Below, piece by piece: positions 12,563 through 15,023 of a DNA stretch of 15,023 bases. Positions within the stretch are counted from its first letter, which is position 1. Each line of letters opens with the position of its first letter. Both the position numbers and the translations under genes were made by a program. This stretch comes from Amoebophrya sp. AT5.2 (lineage: Eukaryota; Sar; Dinophyceae; Syndiniales; Amoebophryaceae): positions 1 to 15,023 of the forward strand of contig RXOD01005265.1 in assembly GCA_005223375.1 (NCBI GenBank). Reading direction: 5' to 3'. The notes beneath the pieces were generated by a model, which did no database searches, was not told the origin of the DNA, and saw nothing but the letters and a program-made list of their open reading frames with translations.

Positions 12563-14795
12563 ATGATGATGCGCCTGATTCGCTTGCGCTATGCTCTTGG
12601 TGCTGCGCGGCCGCGCTTGCGCCTGATTTTTGCGGCCTTGTTTGAATTTTTGCTTGTCCGGCTCTTTGCCGATGGCGCAGAGGACGTCGGCGGCGAAACT
12701 CAAACTCTACAGTCCGACCCGCGGCCCTTCGCGCCTTCCAAGTTCAAGAACACCCACCTCCCGGCCGCGCTAAGATGCGAGCACGAGCTCTCACGGTCGC
12801 TTTTCGACCGCCACTTGATGAGTTTCTCGCTGCTTGCCGCCCAGGAGCTGCCCGACGCAACGTTCTATTGGATGCGCAGCGCCTGCGTGTCCTCTTCGGC
12901 CTCCAACATGCCAAGTTCTTGGACGGGCCGGAAGCCTGGCACCAAGCCGGACGCGTACGTTTGGGCCGAGCTGATGTTCTATCCCCACGACTACGTTCAT
13001 GTGTACGGGACGACCATGAACCACTTCCCGAGGCGATACTCGATTGACGACCGAGGCCGCGGAACTAATACCACCTCCGCGCCGCTTTTGCACCCCGAGA
13101 TCCGCGCACGCATGCAGTCCGCGTTTCGGCGCTCGCCGCACCCCCAGTTCCAGCACGTGATTCGGGAGGATATCGCCATGGCGTTGTGCGCGCCAAAGGT
13201 GTGCGCCACGGAGCCGTTTCTGATCACGGAATTCGTCTTGCCGCGGTACTTGCAGCTCGTGTTCGGGGGCGCAGAGCCGCTCCCGTGGGACCTGCACCAC
13301 GGGGAGCGAAGGACGATGAACTTCGACATCGTGCTGGGGAACTACCCGCAGTACTCGGACCTGCTGCGGCGGAAGTACCTGCAACTGCGAAATTGGGAGA
13401 TCGCAGCAGGGTTGGGGACCGGGATACATCACTCGAAGATGCCCCTCACCTCTGCGGCTGGAGGTGAGGGGCAGGAATTCAGCGCAGTTCCGGTCGGTGA
13501 GGAACAGCAGCTACTGCAGGAACTGGTTGGGACGACTGGCGACGATGTGACGCCGCATCATCTACCTGATGCTGATGTTCATCTGGCTACACCAGCCGAC
13601 ACCTCGGATGAAAAGAAACACGCCCACTTCCGTTCGAAGGTCGCCGAACTCCTCCCCTCCGAAGCTACATGGCACAACCTGACCCTCGCGATGCAAACAT
13701 CTCCGGCCCTCCGCGAGAAGAAACCGCTGCAGATCAACGTGAGGCAGGCCCTTTTAACCAGGGCCGAGTGGAATGGCCGGTTTTTCCCCGATCCGCAACT
13801 TGAAGACGTCTCGCTTTCAACGCCTTCGGCGGCGTGCTGCGCAGAACTGATGCAGGTGCAGTGGCACGAGGACGGAAAGTGGCAGCAGGACGTCATACTT
13901 CCGCGAATCCGTCAATTCGTGCCGTCATCGGCGTACACAGTGACTCACGAAACTTTTCATGGGCAGGCGGAAGATGATAAGAGCGAAACTGCCTCCAGCC
14001 TGAGCAGTCCGCCCGCGCCTGCGACAACGAGCGGAGAGATGAAAAACGCAGAATACCTTTCACCCGAGCGTCGGCAGAACTACGCGTGGCCTGCTGTGAA
14101 GAAGCGGCTGGAGAACGAAGAAGTTGTCGAATGCGTCGCGGATTTTTTGCGCAGTTGGGAAGGCCCGCAGCAGACCAGTGCATTGCTGCAAGGACTGGTA
14201 ACCCGAAGTGTCGACGTGGACGTCGTGAACACGGTTGGTGTAGATGTTGGTGAACAAATTGTGAAGGATGCTTCCCTCCAGGACGCCCCTGCTTCGGAAT
14301 CAGGCCCCATCAAAGACTCAAGCGCAACGAAAGCCTCCCCAGACGGGCGGGGTCTCCGCCACCTCTTCGGCTATCCCGTGATGACGCACTACACGCGCGA
14401 GCGCGGCAGCGCGGCCATTTGGCAGGCCATAGCTTCTCCCACCGAGACCTACAAGCGGCGCTACTTCAAGGACGCTTTCGAGGAGTGCAAAGGCCAAAAA
14501 CAAGGCAAAAACTTCCTGGTTCGCCTCGTAAACATGTTCAAAGACCCGAACACCTCGGAAGAGTGGGGTTGGATCGAGTCTGCGTTTGGGATCTGCCTTC
14601 CGAAAAACTCCTGCGACAAGCCGCTGATGGGGCGCTTCTTCCCGCCTGAACTGCTGTTGCCGCATCATGTGCACAGCCGGTTCACGACGCGCATCGAGCC
14701 CCTGCTCGAGTGGGAGAAGGTGGACGTCGATTTTGTGATCGTCGGTTTCGCAAAGTCCGGCACGACGTCGCTGGCTTTTATGGTGGGACCAGATG
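12563..14795 (+). CDS. Membrane-anchored or secreted sulfotransferase-family protein, 5' exon (partial)
   Basis: The frame starts with three consecutive ATGs and a basic, then hydrophobic stretch (LIFAALFEFLLVRLF, about residues 20-34), fitting a signal peptide or type II Golgi anchor; this supports the start. An ectodomain of about 690 residues follows, without a family I recognise. It has two Cys-pair motifs of form C-x-P...C (C209/C214 and C678/C684), reminiscent of the Cys motif in NRF-type extracellular domains. The end reads DFVIVGFAKSGTTSL (residues about 723-737), the 5'-phosphosulfate-binding loop of PAPS-dependent sulfotransferases (family FIVGxxKSGTTSL), with K731, S732 and T734-735 present. 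The rest of the catalytic domain, including the 3'-phosphate-binding motif, must lie on later exons outside the window. The frame would hit a stop at 14804-14806, but GTAAGT donors at 14796 and 14803 make that stop intronic. Residues about 293-355 and 465-500 are low-complexity, acidic linkers. The predicted role is sulfation of a glycan or protein in the Golgi; the substrate is unknown. Confidence 0.75.
13440..13473 (+). repeat. 13-bp perfect inverted repeat inside the sulfotransferase exon
   Basis: TGCCCCTCACCTC (13440-13452) and GAGGTGAGGGGCA (13461-13473) are exact reverse complements around an 8-nt loop, and the codons read through it (MPLTSAAGGEGQ). It begins a low-complexity stretch absent from the flanking conserved modules. 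It may be the footprint of a small inverted-repeat element or a strong mRNA hairpin. Confidence 0.7.
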
Positions 14796-15023
14796 GTAAG
14801 TGGTAAGTGAAATTTGGGGGGGTCTTCGGGGTCCTCTTTGGTTGTCCCCAGAAAAGCTCAGCTGTAGGAAGAGAGGCGCCTTTTTGCGGTCGGCAGGTTT
14901 CGCCCTCTTTTGCCCGACTTCCTGGCCCCATCACTATTGTAGCCACTGGCTTGCAGTGACCTGCTCCCTCTACCCCCCTATAGCTATAGCTCTAGTGCTC
15001 GTGCTGCCTGCCTCTACCCCCCA
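14796..15023 (+). other. Intron start with tandem splice donors; pyrimidine-rich intron sequence to window end
   Basis: G|GTAAGT occurs twice, with GT at 14796 and at 14803, seven bases apart, so use of the second would shift the frame. After that the sequence becomes T/C-rich with runs such as GGGGGGG and CCCCCC. CTTGCAG ending at 14956 is a possible acceptor, but the bases after it (CTCCCTCTACCCCCC) do not encode a convincing sulfotransferase continuation. A 12-bp direct repeat, CCTCTACCCCCC, lies at 14967-14978 and 15011-15022. The intron therefore probably extends past the window. Confidence 0.6.

Noticed and set aside
14957..15023. Second exon of the sulfotransferase after CTTGCAG at 14950-14956
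   Set aside because: The downstream bases are pyrimidine-rich simple repeats and translate without the expected HP...KE pattern of sulfotransferases; more likely still intron.

Overview
The window looks like nuclear DNA of a GC-rich eukaryote, most probably a dinoflagellate (Suessiales/Symbiodinium type). This is an inference from four things: a very long single-ORF Ty1/copia polyprotein, GC-rich third codon positions, GTAAGT splice donors, and a pyrimidine-rich, repeat-bearing intron. No rRNA, tRNA or organelle gene is present to prove the lineage.

Positions 1-11477 are almost all of one Ty1/copia LTR retrotransposon. The window opens inside the 5' LTR: bases 1-90 recur at 11388-11477 with one mismatch, which points to a recent insertion. 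A primer-binding-site candidate and a strong hairpin follow. A single open frame then runs to 10430. From the first in-frame ATG at 201 it encodes a polyprotein of about 3,409 residues, at least twice the usual copia length. In order it holds a Q-rich coiled coil, an AN1-like zinc finger, a capsid-like helical region, two CCHC knuckles, an aspartic protease motif (DSG), an integrase core (D, D, E) with a C-terminal beta domain, reverse transcriptase (HVDD), and an RNase H. The RNase H is split by an inserted DUF4326-like domain, which is the most novel signal here. All key catalytic residues I looked for in PR, IN, RT and RNase H are present, so the element may be intact.

Positions 10431-11387 carry no confident gene but contain a coding-like frame that could be a lost C-terminal extension. 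The start of the 3' LTR cannot be fixed because the 5' LTR is truncated by the window edge. Positions 11478-12500 are flanking DNA with a chain of short coding-like segments in shifting frames, possibly a decayed gene.

Positions 12563-14795 are the first exon seen of a host gene. It encodes a membrane-anchored or secreted protein ending in the PAPS-binding loop of a sulfotransferase, and its catalytic domain would continue beyond the intron that starts near 14796. The sulfotransferase region is preceded by what may be an older degenerate copy of the same Cys-pair/beta-strand module. The retrotransposon lies about 1.1 kb upstream of this gene in the same orientation, so it could affect that gene's expression.
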